Source: JAGOMW01 sp964596675
Lineage (GTDB): Bacteria > Patescibacteriota > Gracilibacteria > BD1-5 > UBA2023
Reading direction: 5' to 3'
DNA length: 21,360 nt
Assembly: GCA_964596675.1 (NCBI GenBank)
Contig: CAZQUZ010000014.1
Location: forward strand, 1 to 21,360
Part shown: positions 9,632-16,780 of the stretch, one piece after another
Position numbering within the stretch: the stretch's first letter is position 1
Layout: each line of letters opens with the position of its first letter
Notes under the pieces: generated by a model
The model's input: the letters and a program-made list of their open reading frames with translations, nothing else
Told to the model about the DNA's origin: nothing
Database searches by the model: none
Translations under genes and position numbers: made by a program

Positions 9632-9640
9632 ATACTACCA
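9632..9640 (-). promoter_or_regulatory. Extended -10 promoter of the fibre-like gene
   Basis: Minus strand TGGTAGTAT (9640-9632), the same box as at 5688-5696. The ATG lies 25 nt downstream. No convincing -35. The box sits inside a hairpin CTACCA-GTATA-TGGTAG. Confidence 0.45.
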
Positions 9641-9688
9641 GTATATGGTAGCATATTTTTTGATTTGGTGCAAATTTTTGGGGAATTT

Positions 9689-9716
9689 TTGACAAAATCC
9701 ATAAATCCACTACATT
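9689..9716 (+). promoter_or_regulatory. Promoter of the LOG-family gene, predicted leaderless
   Basis: TTGACA (9689-9694), 16-bp spacer, TACATT (9711-9716), then exactly 6 nt to ATG 9723. Transcription would begin at or next to the A of the start codon. Confidence 0.6.
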
Positions 9717-9722
9717 TTATAT

Positions 9723-10262
9723 ATGAGTAAAAAAATATGTGTCTTCTGCGGTTCGCGATTTGGAACAGATGCGATATACTGAGAAACGGCAGGAGAGCTC
9801 GGGAGAGAGCTCGCTCGTCGAGGACATACACTTGTATATGGTGGTGGATCGGCTGGCCTCATGGGCGCTGTGGCTGGCGGAGTTATAGAGGAAGATGGTC
9901 GGGTCGTATGAGTATTTCCGCGATTTCTCGAAGCAAAAGAAGTATCACATAAGTCAGGAGTAGAGCTCACTTATGTCGATACGATGGACGAGAGAAAAGT
10001 GTTTATGTATGGCGGGTCTGACGGAGCTATCACGATACCTGGTGGATTCGGGACGATGGATGAGTTCTTCGAAGTGCTCACACTGAAACAGATAGGACAA
10101 TATGATAAACCCATAGGACTCCTCAATATACGCGGGTACTATGATCCGCTCATTACCTCACTGCATCATATGGTCGAGGCCGGATTCGTGAGCGTCGAGC
10201 ATCTGGATTACTTTTATACACGAGATAATATCGGAGACCTCCTTGATGCGATGGGATTATAA
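9723..10262 (+). CDS. LOG-family / TIGR00730 Rossmann-fold protein
   Basis: 179 residues. Motifs of the Lonely-Guy family: CVFCGSRFGTD at the N-terminus, LVYGGGSAGLMGAVA, MDERK, and PGGFGTMDEFFE (the PGGxGTxxE nucleotide-binding signature). Family members hydrolyse nucleoside-5'-monophosphates (cytokinin ribotides or AMP) to base and ribose-5-phosphate. The role in this bacterium may be nucleotide salvage; this is inference. Two TGA codons (IY-G-ETAGEL, VV-G-VFPRF) are read as Gly. The gene stands alone: promoter directly upstream, next promoter 20 nt after its stop. Confidence 0.93.
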
Positions 10263-10281
10263 ACATCTATTTTAGAAAAAT

Positions 10282-10310
10282 TTGCATTTGCAAAAAAATG
10301 CATAGTATAA
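10282..10310 (+). promoter_or_regulatory. Promoter and possible operator of Fur-like gene 2
   Basis: TTGCAT at 10282-10287 and either TAGTAT (10303-10308, spacer 15) or GTATAA (10305-10310, spacer 17). The region carries inverted repeats TTTGCA-TT-TGCAAA (10281-10294) and TGCATTT...AAATGCA, overlapping the promoter where a metal-dependent repressor could sit. Autoregulation is an inference. Confidence 0.45.
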
Positions 10311-10311
10311 G

Positions 10312-10341
10312 CAGGAAATATTTTGATTTCCTGTATTTTTT
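10312..10341 (+). promoter_or_regulatory. Hairpin plus T-tract just before the Fur-like gene 2 start
   Basis: CAGGAAAT-ATTTTG-ATTTCCTG (10312-10333), perfect 8-bp stem, followed by TATTTTTT up to the ATG at 10342. It lies between promoter and start codon, where it could act as an attenuator or as a protein-binding inverted repeat. Confidence 0.5.
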
Positions 10342-10692
10342 ATGCTCTCTACTATCCATCGTCGTCATATCCTCTCCTATCTCGAACGAGAGAAAACCGT
10401 CTCTCTCCGCAGTCTAAAGGCCGCCTTCGTCGAGGTTGGCGATATGAATCAGACGACACTCTATCGTATCCTCGATAAGTTCCTCACAGAGTGACTCGTG
10501 CATCGAGCTGACTTCGCCGATGAGAAGTACTTCACCATCTGCCAGTGCCAGCAGGCAAAACCCGAAGCCGTGAAGCTCAGATGCTGTGTAAGCTGCCATA
10601 CTATAGCCGAGGATCACTCTCCTCTCCCACCTGACTCTCTGAGATCAGAGACTATCGAGCTCGTGAAGCACTGTGAGAAGTGTCCAGCGTAA
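10342..10692 (+). CDS. Fur-family metal regulator, copy 2
   Basis: 116 residues. Same plan as copy 1: RRHILSYLEREKTVSLRSLKAA-like winged helix, then MNQTTLYRILDKFLTEGLVH, where the Gly of the Fur signature (10492-10494) is TGA. The C-terminal part has CQCQQ, RCCVSCHTIA and a final HCEKCPA, again CxxC...CxxC zinc ligands without the usual HHH run. It is short for Fur. It opens the metal island: 39 bp to the first COG0523 gene, then a second COG0523 gene and a ZIP transporter in the same direction. This makes a zinc-responsive (Zur-like) role likely, though metal specificity is not visible. Confidence 0.85.
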
Positions 10693-10731
10693 TAAATCCA
10701 TATTTATACATCATAATCTATAACTCCTCCC

Positions 10732-11943
10732 ATGATCCCCGTCACCGTCCTCTCTGGATTTCTCGGAAGTGGTAAGACTACCCTCCTCCGACACATACTC
10801 GAAAATCGCGCCTGACTGAAAGTCGCCCTCATCGTGAATGATATGGCTGAGATAAATGTCGATGCCAATCTCATAAAAAATGGTGTCGAACTCTCTCAGA
10901 CAGAAGAAAAACTCGTCGAGATGCAAAATGGATGCGTCTGCTGTACCCTCCGCGAAGACCTCCTCCTCGAGGTGAAGAAGCTCGCCGAAGCGAATAAATA
11001 CGATGCCATCATCATAGAGTCGACTGGTATCGCAGAGCCAGTTCCTATTGCTCAGACATTTTCCTATGTAGACGAGGAAAGTGGTATCGATCTCTCACGG
11101 CTCGTCCGCCTCGATACGATGGTGACTGTCGTCGATGCGAAGGAGCTCCTACGGAATTTCTCCTCTCCAGAGTTCCTCCGAGATCGCCAGTGGGAAGTAT
11201 CTGTAGAAGATGATCGCACGATCGTAGACCTCCTCGTGGAGCAGGTCGAGTTCTGTGATGTCCTCGTGGTGAATAAGATATCAGATATCAGTGAAGAAGA
11301 AAAAACGACACTCAGAAAAATCCTCAAATGACTCCAGCCGACTGCCGAGTATATCGAGACTGACTGGGGAAAAGTCGACTTCGCGAAGATCATCGATACT
11401 AGACTCTTCTCGATGGAAAAAGCCGAAAATAGCCCACTCTGGATGCGTGAACTCGCGAGTGGCGGGCATCATGGTCATACTCCAGAGACCGAGGAATACG
11501 GTATAAAAAGCTTCATCTATCGCCGAGAGCGCCCATTTCACCCCGAGAGATTCTGGCAGCTCGCGAACCATGAGTGGCGCGGTGTCATCCGGTCGAAGGG
11601 GTTATTTTGGCTCGCGAGTAGGCATGATATGGCTGGCAACTGGGGGCAGGCAGGTGGCTCGACTCGAGTCGATCCTGCAGGTCGCTGGATAGCCTCACTT
11701 CCTGCGGAAGAAATCGCTGAGTACCCTGAGTATATGTATGAGCTCGCCCTCCATAGAGAGAAGCCATATCGCGACCGTCGCCAGGAGCTCGTCATCATCA
11801 CTATAGCAGATAATCAGGCTGAGATAGAGACTCTCCTCGACTCTGCCCTCCTCACGGATGCTGAGATGGCAGCAGGTCCAGAAGTCTGGAAGACGTATGT
11901 AGATAATTTTCCTATTTGGTTATCTGAAAATTCACTCTCTTAA
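10732..11943 (+). CDS. COG0523 GTPase, putative zinc metallochaperone 1 (ZigA-like)
   Basis: 403 residues. Walker A LSGFLGSGKTTLL at residue 8 onward, IVNDMAEIN, NGCVCCTLREDLL (the CxCC metal motif), IESTGIAEPVPIAQTF, RLDTMVTVVDA, and a VVNKISD guanine-specificity motif. The C-terminal CobW-C half carries PETEEYGIKSFIYR, RPFHPERFW, SKGLFWLA and DRRQELVII, and ends LLTDAEMAAGP...FPIWL. This layout is typical of the ~400-residue COG0523 subgroup exemplified by ZigA, which delivers zinc to client proteins under scarcity. TGA codons at 10813 (NRA-G-LK) and 11329 (LK-G-LQP) are Gly. TATAAC lies 7 nt before the ATG without a clear -35, so it may be co-transcribed with the Fur-like gene upstream. 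Confidence 0.94.
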
Positions 11944-11963
11944 AAAAATAACACTTTTATAGC

Positions 11964-12890
11964 ATGATCCCTATCACTATACTTACCTGATTTCTCGGGA
12001 GTGGTAAGACCACACTACTGAATCACATCATCCGAAATGCATGATGACGCAAGATAGCCGTCGTCGAGAATGAGTACGGCTCTGCTGGTATCGATGCTGA
12101 CCTCATAGAAAAATCGACTGAAGAAATCATCGAAATATCGGATGGCTGTATGTGCTGTACGGTACGAAAAGACTTCATCGAGGCGATAGAGCGACTCCTC
12201 GCCAGTGGTAAGCCTATCGACCATATCATCATCGAATGCTCAGGTATGAGTGAGCCACTTCCGATTGCTCAGTCATTTCTCATGAATGATATGTGAGGAC
12301 AGGTACGACTCGACTCTATCATCTGCGTCGTCGATGCAGAGAACTTCACTGGTAAGATCACGACAGCGACGGATACTGCGCTCGATCAGCTCGAGTTCGC
12401 TGACTTCGTCATCATGAATAAGTCAGACCTCGTCTCTCTGGATCAGATGGACTTCATCGAGACGGTCGTGCGCCGAGTGAATGCATGGGCTCCGATAGTC
12501 CGCACGAGTCACGGCGTGGTCGATATCGCACTCCTCCTCGATACAGCACGCATAGATACTGATGATGAAGCGAAGATGCGCGATACCCCAGATGAGCATA
12601 CCCATAGCTCGACGATGAGCTCATATACCTACAGATGAGACTTCGCACTCGATACGCGTGCACTCGACCAGATGTTCCAGGAGCTCCCGTATGAGATATA
12701 CCGGGCAAAGTGATGGGTACATCTCAGAGAAAAACCTGGCATGCGATACCTCCTCCAGAAAGCCTGAGCCCGTATGACCCTCGTGCCAGATGAGCACTGG
12801 TCGTGATGACCTATCGCGAATCTCCTCGTCTTCATCGGCGAGTCCGTGAATCCTATGATGCTCAATATTGCACTCGCAAAATGTAGATAA
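11964..12890 (+). CDS. COG0523 GTPase, putative metallochaperone 2 (YjiA-like)
   Basis: 308 residues, shorter branch than its neighbour. Walker A ILTGFLGSGKTTLLNHI, ENEYG, DGCMCCTVRKDFI (CxCC motif), IECSGMSEPLPIAQ, ICVVDAENF, VIMNKSDL, then a CobW-C domain ending MMLNIALAKC. A short polar stretch DEHTHSS separates the domains. Nine TGA codons are read as Gly: the first Gly of Walker A (LT-G-F), two tandem TGA-TGA pairs (NA-GG-R near 12041 and WS-GG-P near 12804), and M-G-G, R-G-D, K-G-W, A-G-A. The family binds zinc and hydrolyses GTP; the client is unknown. It starts 20 bp after the first COG0523 gene and lies 27 bp before the ZIP gene, so the three probably share a transcript. Confidence 0.92.
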
Positions 12891-12917
12891 ACATTATTTC
12901 TTCTTTCTCTTTCACTT

Positions 12918-13652
12918 ATGTTCACTCCACTCATCATCCTCACACTCATATCTGCGACTGGACTCCTCCTCTATACGCGGAAAAATATCCCGAGTACCCT
13001 CCTATCACTTCTCATAGCACTCGGTGCTGGCTCGATGCTCGCGGTATCGCTCGTACATATCCTCCCAGAAGCACTCGAAGAGACAGACTTGGCGGTATAT
13101 GCATTCATAGGAGGATTTCTCCTGATATACCTCATAGAAGAGATGCTGACACCACACCATCATGATCATGGACATGGCGATCATAGTCATGAGGATCCGC
13201 ATGAACACTATGACCATGTTGCACTCGTATCATTTATCGCGATTTTTATCCATACGCTGTTCGACTGACTCGGGATACGTGCTGGATTCGGGATATCAGA
13301 TGAGGTCGGATATGCTATACTCCTCTCAGTAGCACTCCATCAGATACCGGTATCACTTTCACTTGCAGCGATTTTTCGAGAGAGTAAATTTCGTAAAAAT
13401 ATCCAGATTCTCTTTCTCATGATGTTCTCACTCGCCGCGAGTATCGGATTTCTCATCTCTGATAGCATCCTACAAGATGCATCTCCTATATTTACTGGTA
13501 TAGCGACCGCATTTGCAGGAGGATCTCTCCTCTATGTAGCGACTGCCGATCTCCTCCCAGTGATACATTCACAGACAAAGCATAAATATGCGACGGTTGG
13601 ATTTTTTATATTCGGCTGTATCGGGATGACACTCGTTCGATTTTTCGAATAA
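12918..13652 (+). CDS. ZIP-family metal transporter
   Basis: 244 residues, about eight hydrophobic helices. ZIPs carry zinc, iron or manganese into the cytoplasm. A cytoplasmic loop after the third helix (about residues 75-95) is packed with about nine histidines plus Asp and Glu, typical of ZIP metal-sensing loops. Helix 4 has HTLFDGLGIRAGF, matching the conserved HNxxDG; its Gly is TGA (13266-13268). Helix 5 has LHQIPVSLSLA, where the family usually has HEIP(E/H)E, so one or two ligands of the binuclear site look replaced (Glu to Gln, acidic to Ser). Metal specificity may therefore differ from a standard zinc ZIP. Neighbours suggest zinc. Confidence 0.91.
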
Positions 13653-13668
13653 CTCGATAGGGAAAGAA

Positions 13669-13696
13669 TTGGAAAAATCATAAATGTAGGTATACT
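13669..13696 (+). promoter_or_regulatory. Promoter of the CDF gene, predicted leaderless
   Basis: TTGGAA (13669-13674), 16-bp spacer, TATACT (13691-13696), then 6 nt to ATG 13703. The CDF gene can thus be expressed separately from the genes before it. Confidence 0.6.
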
Positions 13697-13702
13697 CCAT
13701 GC

Positions 13703-14599
13703 ATGAAAGCCCTCCCGCTCACCCCATCTTTCGGTATTCGTTTCGCTCTCGTCATATCACTCGGTCTCGCGATATGAAAGACGATTATCTGACTCCTATC
13801 AGGATCTCTCGCGATACTCGGATCCGCTCTCGACTCTTTTATGGATATGTTCGTCTCAGGCGTGAACGCCCTCGCCCTGAAGTTCTCAGAAAAAAATAGC
13901 ACCCATACTTTTGCCTATGGACTCGGAAAAGTGCAATGATTCGCGGCGATATTCGAGTGACTGATTGTATTATTTTCGGGATTATTTCTCGGATATGGCG
14001 GCATACTGAACTATATCGCGAGACAATCTCCACTCATCACATCATATGAGATTATCGTGATGATAGTAGCAATACTCGGAACTTCGCTCATCATGTGGAA
14101 TTTTTTGCGCATCGCAAAAGTCCATAATTCACTCCTCATCAAGTCTGATGCACTCCACTACTCATCCGACCTATTCATGAATGGGGGGATTCTCATTGCA
14201 CTCCTTTTGACGAAATATTTTTCTCTCTGGTGGGCAGACTCCGTGTTTGCGATAGGTATCGCTCTCTGGATAGTGAAAAATGCACTCCCGATACTCTGGA
14301 GTGGTATATCTATGCTCCTCGACCGATCACTCTCCGATGGGGAAATCTCTGAGATAGACCAACTCATCCGAGAAGAAAAACACCTCGAATGATACCACTA
14401 TCTCAAAACGAGGCAATCTGGAGATGATGTCTTCATCGAGGCGCATATCGTCTTCCGAGAGAAAAATATATCTCTTAGAGACGCGCATACTATATCCGAG
14501 TCACTCGAGTCTCGACTCGGAGCGAGATTCACTGGGGCGACGATCACACTCCATCTCGATATCGACCCAGAGCCAGAGGTCTGCATTATAAAAAAATAA
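13703..14599 (+). CDS. Cation diffusion facilitator (CDF) metal transporter, FieF-like
   Basis: 298 residues. Six hydrophobic helices plus a soluble C-terminal domain. The transport site matches the FieF/YiiP arrangement: SALDSFMDMFVS in helix 2 (Asp-x3-Asp) and DALHYSSDLFMN in helix 5 (His-x3-Asp). THTFAYGLGKVQ follows helix 2 as in HPYGHGKxE relatives. The C-terminal part ends in ATITLHLDIDPEPE, the ferredoxin-like domain of the family. CDFs export zinc or other divalent cations with proton antiport. Paired with the importer upstream, it suggests homeostasis in both directions. Five TGA codons are Gly (AI-G-KT, II-G-LL, VQ-G-F, FE-G-L, LE-G-Y). Confidence 0.93.
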
Positions 14600-14635
14600 T
14601 CCCTCCGTTTTACTAGAGGGATAAGGATTATTTTT
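14599..14635. terminator. Terminator between convergent CDF and minus-strand gene
   Basis: ATCCCTC (14599-14605), 10-nt loop, GAGGGAT (14616-14622), then GGATTATTTTT. An alternative outer pairing AATAATCC/GGATTATT extends it. The minus-strand gene ends at 14636. Confidence 0.7.
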
Positions 14636-14974
14636 CTACGAGACACACCTGAGTGGTTCTTCTAGAAAGATATATTGTGGGTTATAAAACCCATGTTGGT
14701 ATTTATCTCCGAATAGACGCAGATATCTATCGATAGATATCTTATTATTTGGGTGCTTTCTATTATAAGAATCTATCTTATCTTGAGTAATTATGGGCAT
14801 AGGATTCCACCATGCTATCCGAAAATCGGGATATTCTTTTTGGAATTGTTTTCGTACCTCTTTTTGTTTTTGAGGGATACTCATATGCCAAATCCATAAG
14901 ATAAAGAAAGAGAGGCATGCTATACCTAGTATAAAATTAGTGAGAGCATGAAATAATATTGAAAGAAAGTTCAT
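14636..14974 (-). CDS. Small membrane protein of unknown function
   Basis: 112 residues, no TGA. One hydrophobic helix near the N-terminus (about residues 8-29: NFILGIACLSFFILWIW), then a basic, hydrophilic tail with KQKEVRKQFQKEYPDF and DRYLRLFGDKY. Probably a single-pass protein with a cytoplasmic or extracytoplasmic tail of about 80 residues; I recognise no family. The start is secured by AAGGAG 5 nt before ATG 14974, a canonical Shine-Dalgarno, and by an in-frame TAA just upstream. A promoter lies at 15060-15033 and an attenuator-like hairpin at 15002-15021. Stop TAG. Confidence 0.75.
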   Translation of the reverse strand: MNFLSILFHALTNFILGIACLSFFILWIWHMSIPQKQKEVRKQFQKEYPDFRIAWWNPMPIITQDKIDSYNRKHPNNKISIDRYLRLFGDKYQHGFYNPQYIFLEEPLRCVS

Positions 14975-15001
14975 TATGACTCCTTATATGTATTTTTGAA
15001 A

Positions 15002-15021
15002 AAAGAGAAGAGTTTCTCTTT
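15002..15021 (-). promoter_or_regulatory. Attenuator-like hairpin in the leader of the 14974 gene
   Basis: Minus strand AAAGAGAA-ACTC-TTCTCTTT, a perfect 8-bp stem, followed by a short T-run. It lies about 5 nt after the predicted transcription start and about 30 nt before the RBS. Confidence 0.45.
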
Positions 15022-15032
15022 AATAGAGAAGA

Positions 15033-15060
15033 ATTCTAATATATTAAATAAGAAAGTCAA
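15033..15060 (-). promoter_or_regulatory. Promoter of the 14974 gene
   Basis: Minus strand TTGACT (15060-15055), 16-bp spacer, TAGAAT (15038-15033). Predicted start near 15026. Confidence 0.55.
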
Positions 15061-15062
15061 TA

Positions 15063-15091
15063 AAAAATCCTCCCATTTTTGGAGGATTTTT
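15063..15091. terminator. Bidirectional terminator
   Basis: AAAAATCCTCC, loop CATTTTT, GGAGGATTTTT. It ends the minus-strand gene 15090-15431, overlapping its stop codon. Confidence 0.85.
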
Positions 15092-15431
15092 ACAATATTT
15101 TTCTGAGATAGTATTTCACATTTCATTGGATACGTTCGAGTCTAGGGATTCATTTTGATTCTCTATCGATGCTGTTCTGATGCTCTGTGATTTCTTTCAT
15201 CGCTCTTTCTGGTAAGGCGATATTCTGCACATAGTATGCACGTATTCTATCAATACTATCCTGAGGAAAACAGAGTAGCGTTATTCTCTCATTAACTTGA
15301 ATATGAGTAGTGTGTCCATTTTGATTCTTCAATTCTCTTGGATACGGTAAATCAGCATCTCATGGTAAAGAGTTACCAAATAACAGAGTCTGTAATTTCG
15401 GATGTAGAGATGTACTTGAATCTGGTGACAT
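15090..15431 (-). CDS. Hypothetical protein
   Basis: 113 residues with three TGA codons read as Gly (LP-G-DAD, SK-G-IPR, IQ-G-NV). Starts MSPDSSTSLHPKL, continues GHTTHIQVNERITLLCFPQ, DRIRAYYVQNIALPERAM, and ends RLERIQGNVKYYLRKIL. No signal peptide or membrane helix; likely cytoplasmic. I recognise no family. ATG 15431 is chosen because a promoter ends 7 nt before it (15466-15439), predicting a leaderless mRNA. The stop TAA overlaps the terminator at 15063-15091. Confidence 0.7.
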
Positions 15432-15438
15432 AACATTA

Positions 15439-15466
15439 TTTATATTAAAAGTAATCAATCTGTCAA
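15439..15466 (-). promoter_or_regulatory. Promoter of the 15431 gene, predicted leaderless
   Basis: Minus strand TTGACA (15466-15461), 16-bp spacer, TATAAA (15444-15439), 7 nt to ATG 15431. Confidence 0.65.
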
Positions 15467-15468
15467 TA

Positions 15469-15501
15469 AAAAAACCTCCCTGAAAATCAGAGAGGTTTTT
15501 T
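15469..15501. terminator. Terminator after the nitroreductase gene
   Basis: AAAAAACCTCCCTG-AAAAT-CAGAGAGGTTTTTT with one mismatch. On the minus strand it ends the nitroreductase transcript (stop at 15512). Confidence 0.8.
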
Positions 15502-15511
15502 ATAAGCCATA

Positions 15512-16135
15512 TTACTTCACTTCAGTAAATAAGCTTTCTTTCGTAAATCTCGCTTTCGGACGAGATACCTCATCACTCGCACGGTATCCTATCGGCAGCA
15601 TGACGACGACTGTTTCATCTGCTCCTACACCGAGGATAGTACCGACAGCAGCTGGGTCAAATCCCTCCATCGGACATGAGTCTATCTCGAGCTCAGCACA
15701 TGCTGCGAGCGCGAATCCTTGCGCGATATATGCCTGCTTCGCACTCCATGGGAGGACATCTGCTGGAGTCGGCTTCGATGCGACGAATCCATCGACCATA
15801 TCTTCATATCACTTGAGCATTGCACGAGTTTCTGCACTTCCACCTGAGATAAGCTGGAAGTACTCTTCTTTATTGATAGCGAGATCTGTACGCGCTGTAA
15901 AGACGATCAGATGAGAAGATGTCGTAATCTGTGGCTGACCCCATGCAGCTGCCTGGATGGCTGCTTTTTTTTCTTCATTCGTCACGATATAGAAGTGGTA
16001 TGGCTGCAGTCCGAACGAAGTCGGTGTGAGACGAATAGTCTCGAGGATAGTATCGAGGTCTTCTTGTGATACTTTCTTTGTAGTATCGAATTTCTTGGTC
16101 GCATAGCGCCAGTTTAGGTTCGTGAGGAATGACAT
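15512..16135 (-). CDS. Nitroreductase-family NAD(P)H oxidoreductase (NfsB-like)
   Basis: 207 residues, the usual size for this FMN-dependent family. N-terminus NWRYATKKFDTTKKVS (the RRSxRxF-type FMN contact), LTPTSFGLQPYHFYIV, WGQPQITTSSHLIVF, then YIAQGFALAACAELEIDSCPMEGF and IGYRASDEVSRPKARF near the end. Members reduce quinones, nitro compounds or flavins and serve redox stress or cofactor turnover. One TGA (15811-15809, AMLK-G-YED) is Gly. Divergent from the HxlR-type regulator at 16424; regulators of that family often control an adjacent oxidoreductase, so redox- or electrophile-responsive control is likely. Confidence 0.94.
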
Positions 16136-16175
16136 AAGTGTAAATGGTAAAGTAATTAAAAACTTTATTTTTTAA

Positions 16176-16187
16176 AGTAGTGATACT
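16176..16187. promoter_or_regulatory. Candidate operator at the nitroreductase promoter
   Basis: Inverted repeat AGTA-GTGA-TACT overlapping the -10 and predicted start of the nitroreductase transcript. A second inverted repeat, ATTCAT...ATGAAT (16190-16208), lies in the promoter spacer. Either could be a site for the divergent HxlR-type regulator; this is inference. Confidence 0.35.
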
Positions 16188-16212
16188 CTATTCATTTTTT
16201 ACATGAATGCAA
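16185..16212 (-). promoter_or_regulatory. Promoter of the nitroreductase gene
   Basis: Minus strand TTGCAT (16212-16207), 16-bp spacer, TAGAGT (16190-16185). Start near 16178, leader about 43 nt. Its -35 is only 5 bp from the -35 of the divergent promoter. Confidence 0.5.
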
Positions 16213-16217
16213 ATATT

Positions 16218-16245
16218 TTGCTTTAAAAAACAAATCGACTATACT
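16218..16245 (+). promoter_or_regulatory. Promoter of the HxlR-type regulator
   Basis: TTGCTT (16218-16223), 16-bp spacer, TATACT (16240-16245). Start near 16252, which makes a leader of about 170 nt that carries the folded element at 16265-16410. Confidence 0.6.
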
Positions 16246-16264
16246 AGGAAATATAAAAAAGGCT

Positions 16265-16410
16265 GGAAATGCGCAAAAACCATAGTCAGTACACCCCTTG
16301 TGGGTGGAAATTCGAGGAAGTAAATTTTCTTCGAAAGGAGCTTACTGATGCGTAAGTGACTGAGAAGTAAATTTTTCTGACAAAGAAGTTCGAAGTTTTT
16401 CCGCATTTCC
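16265..16410 (+). ncRNA. Structured leader element, 146 nt, closed by a 16-bp helix
   Basis: GGAAATGCGCAAAAAC (16265-16280) pairs with GTTTTTCCGCATTTCC (16395-16410) with a single C-C mismatch. Inside are CACCC-CTTGT-GGGTG (16292-16306), GAAG-TAAATTTT-CTTC (16317-16332), CTTAC-TGATGC-GTAAG (16341-16356), and a competing pair CTTCGAA (16329) / TTCGAAG (16389). GAAGTAAATTTT also occurs as a direct repeat (16317 and 16364). It lies between the promoter and start codon of the HxlR-type gene. I could not match it to any RNA family I know (not SRP, tmRNA, RNase P or a familiar riboswitch). A small inverted-repeat element (MITE) is the alternative. Confidence 0.5.
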
Positions 16411-16423
16411 CTAAAAATAATTT

Positions 16424-16720
16424 ATGGTACACGCTCCATTCTGCACATGCCCGAAGATGACCGAGCTCTATACCCTCCTCGGGAAAAAGTGGAGCATATT
16501 TATCATGCAGGCGGTCGCAGAGTGACATCATAGCTTCACCGAGATACGCCATAGTATCTGAGATGCGAATACGAAGATCCTCACCGATAGACTCCGAGAG
16601 CTCGTGGATGCTAGGATACTGGAGAAATGCCAAACCGAGTGAAGCTACGGTCTCACGAAAAAGTGAGAAGCACTCACAGAAAAACTCATCGCACTCGGAA
16701 AATGGTGGGGTGGAGAGTAA
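16424..16720 (+). CDS. HxlR-family winged-helix regulator
   Basis: 98 residues. Not visible in the standard code because of four TGA codons (E-G-HHS at 16523, I-G-DAN, E-G-SYG, K-G-EAL). Family pattern is clear: CTCPKMTELYTLLGKKWSIFIMQ, SFTEIRHSI, ILTDRLRELVDARILEK, YGLTKKGEAL and final ALGKWW. Cys7 and Cys9 lie where related regulators such as YodB carry the thiol that senses quinones or oxidants, so a redox switch is plausible. It faces the nitroreductase gene with back-to-back promoters and is the likely regulator of both. Its mRNA has an unusually long, folded leader. Stop TAA 16718-16720. Confidence 0.88.
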
Positions 16721-16745
16721 TATAGCATGAAGCAGAGAAATATTA

Positions 16746-16774
16746 TTGACATAATATGTATTTTAGAGTATATC
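16746..16774 (+). promoter_or_regulatory. Promoter of the 16781 gene, predicted leaderless
   Basis: TTGACA (16746-16751), 17-bp spacer, TATATC (16769-16774), 6 nt to ATG 16781. Confidence 0.55.
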
Positions 16775-16780
16775 ATACTC

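Noticed and set aside
9607..9702. Plus-strand mini-ORF with AAGGAG before ATG 9618
   Set aside because: The RBS-like string lies at the start of the minus-strand gene; there is no plus-strand promoter before it, and it overlaps the LOG promoter.
16265..16410. RNase P, SRP, tmRNA or T-box RNA
   Set aside because: Only short coincidental matches (GAGGAAG, GGGTGG); conserved cores and lengths are absent.
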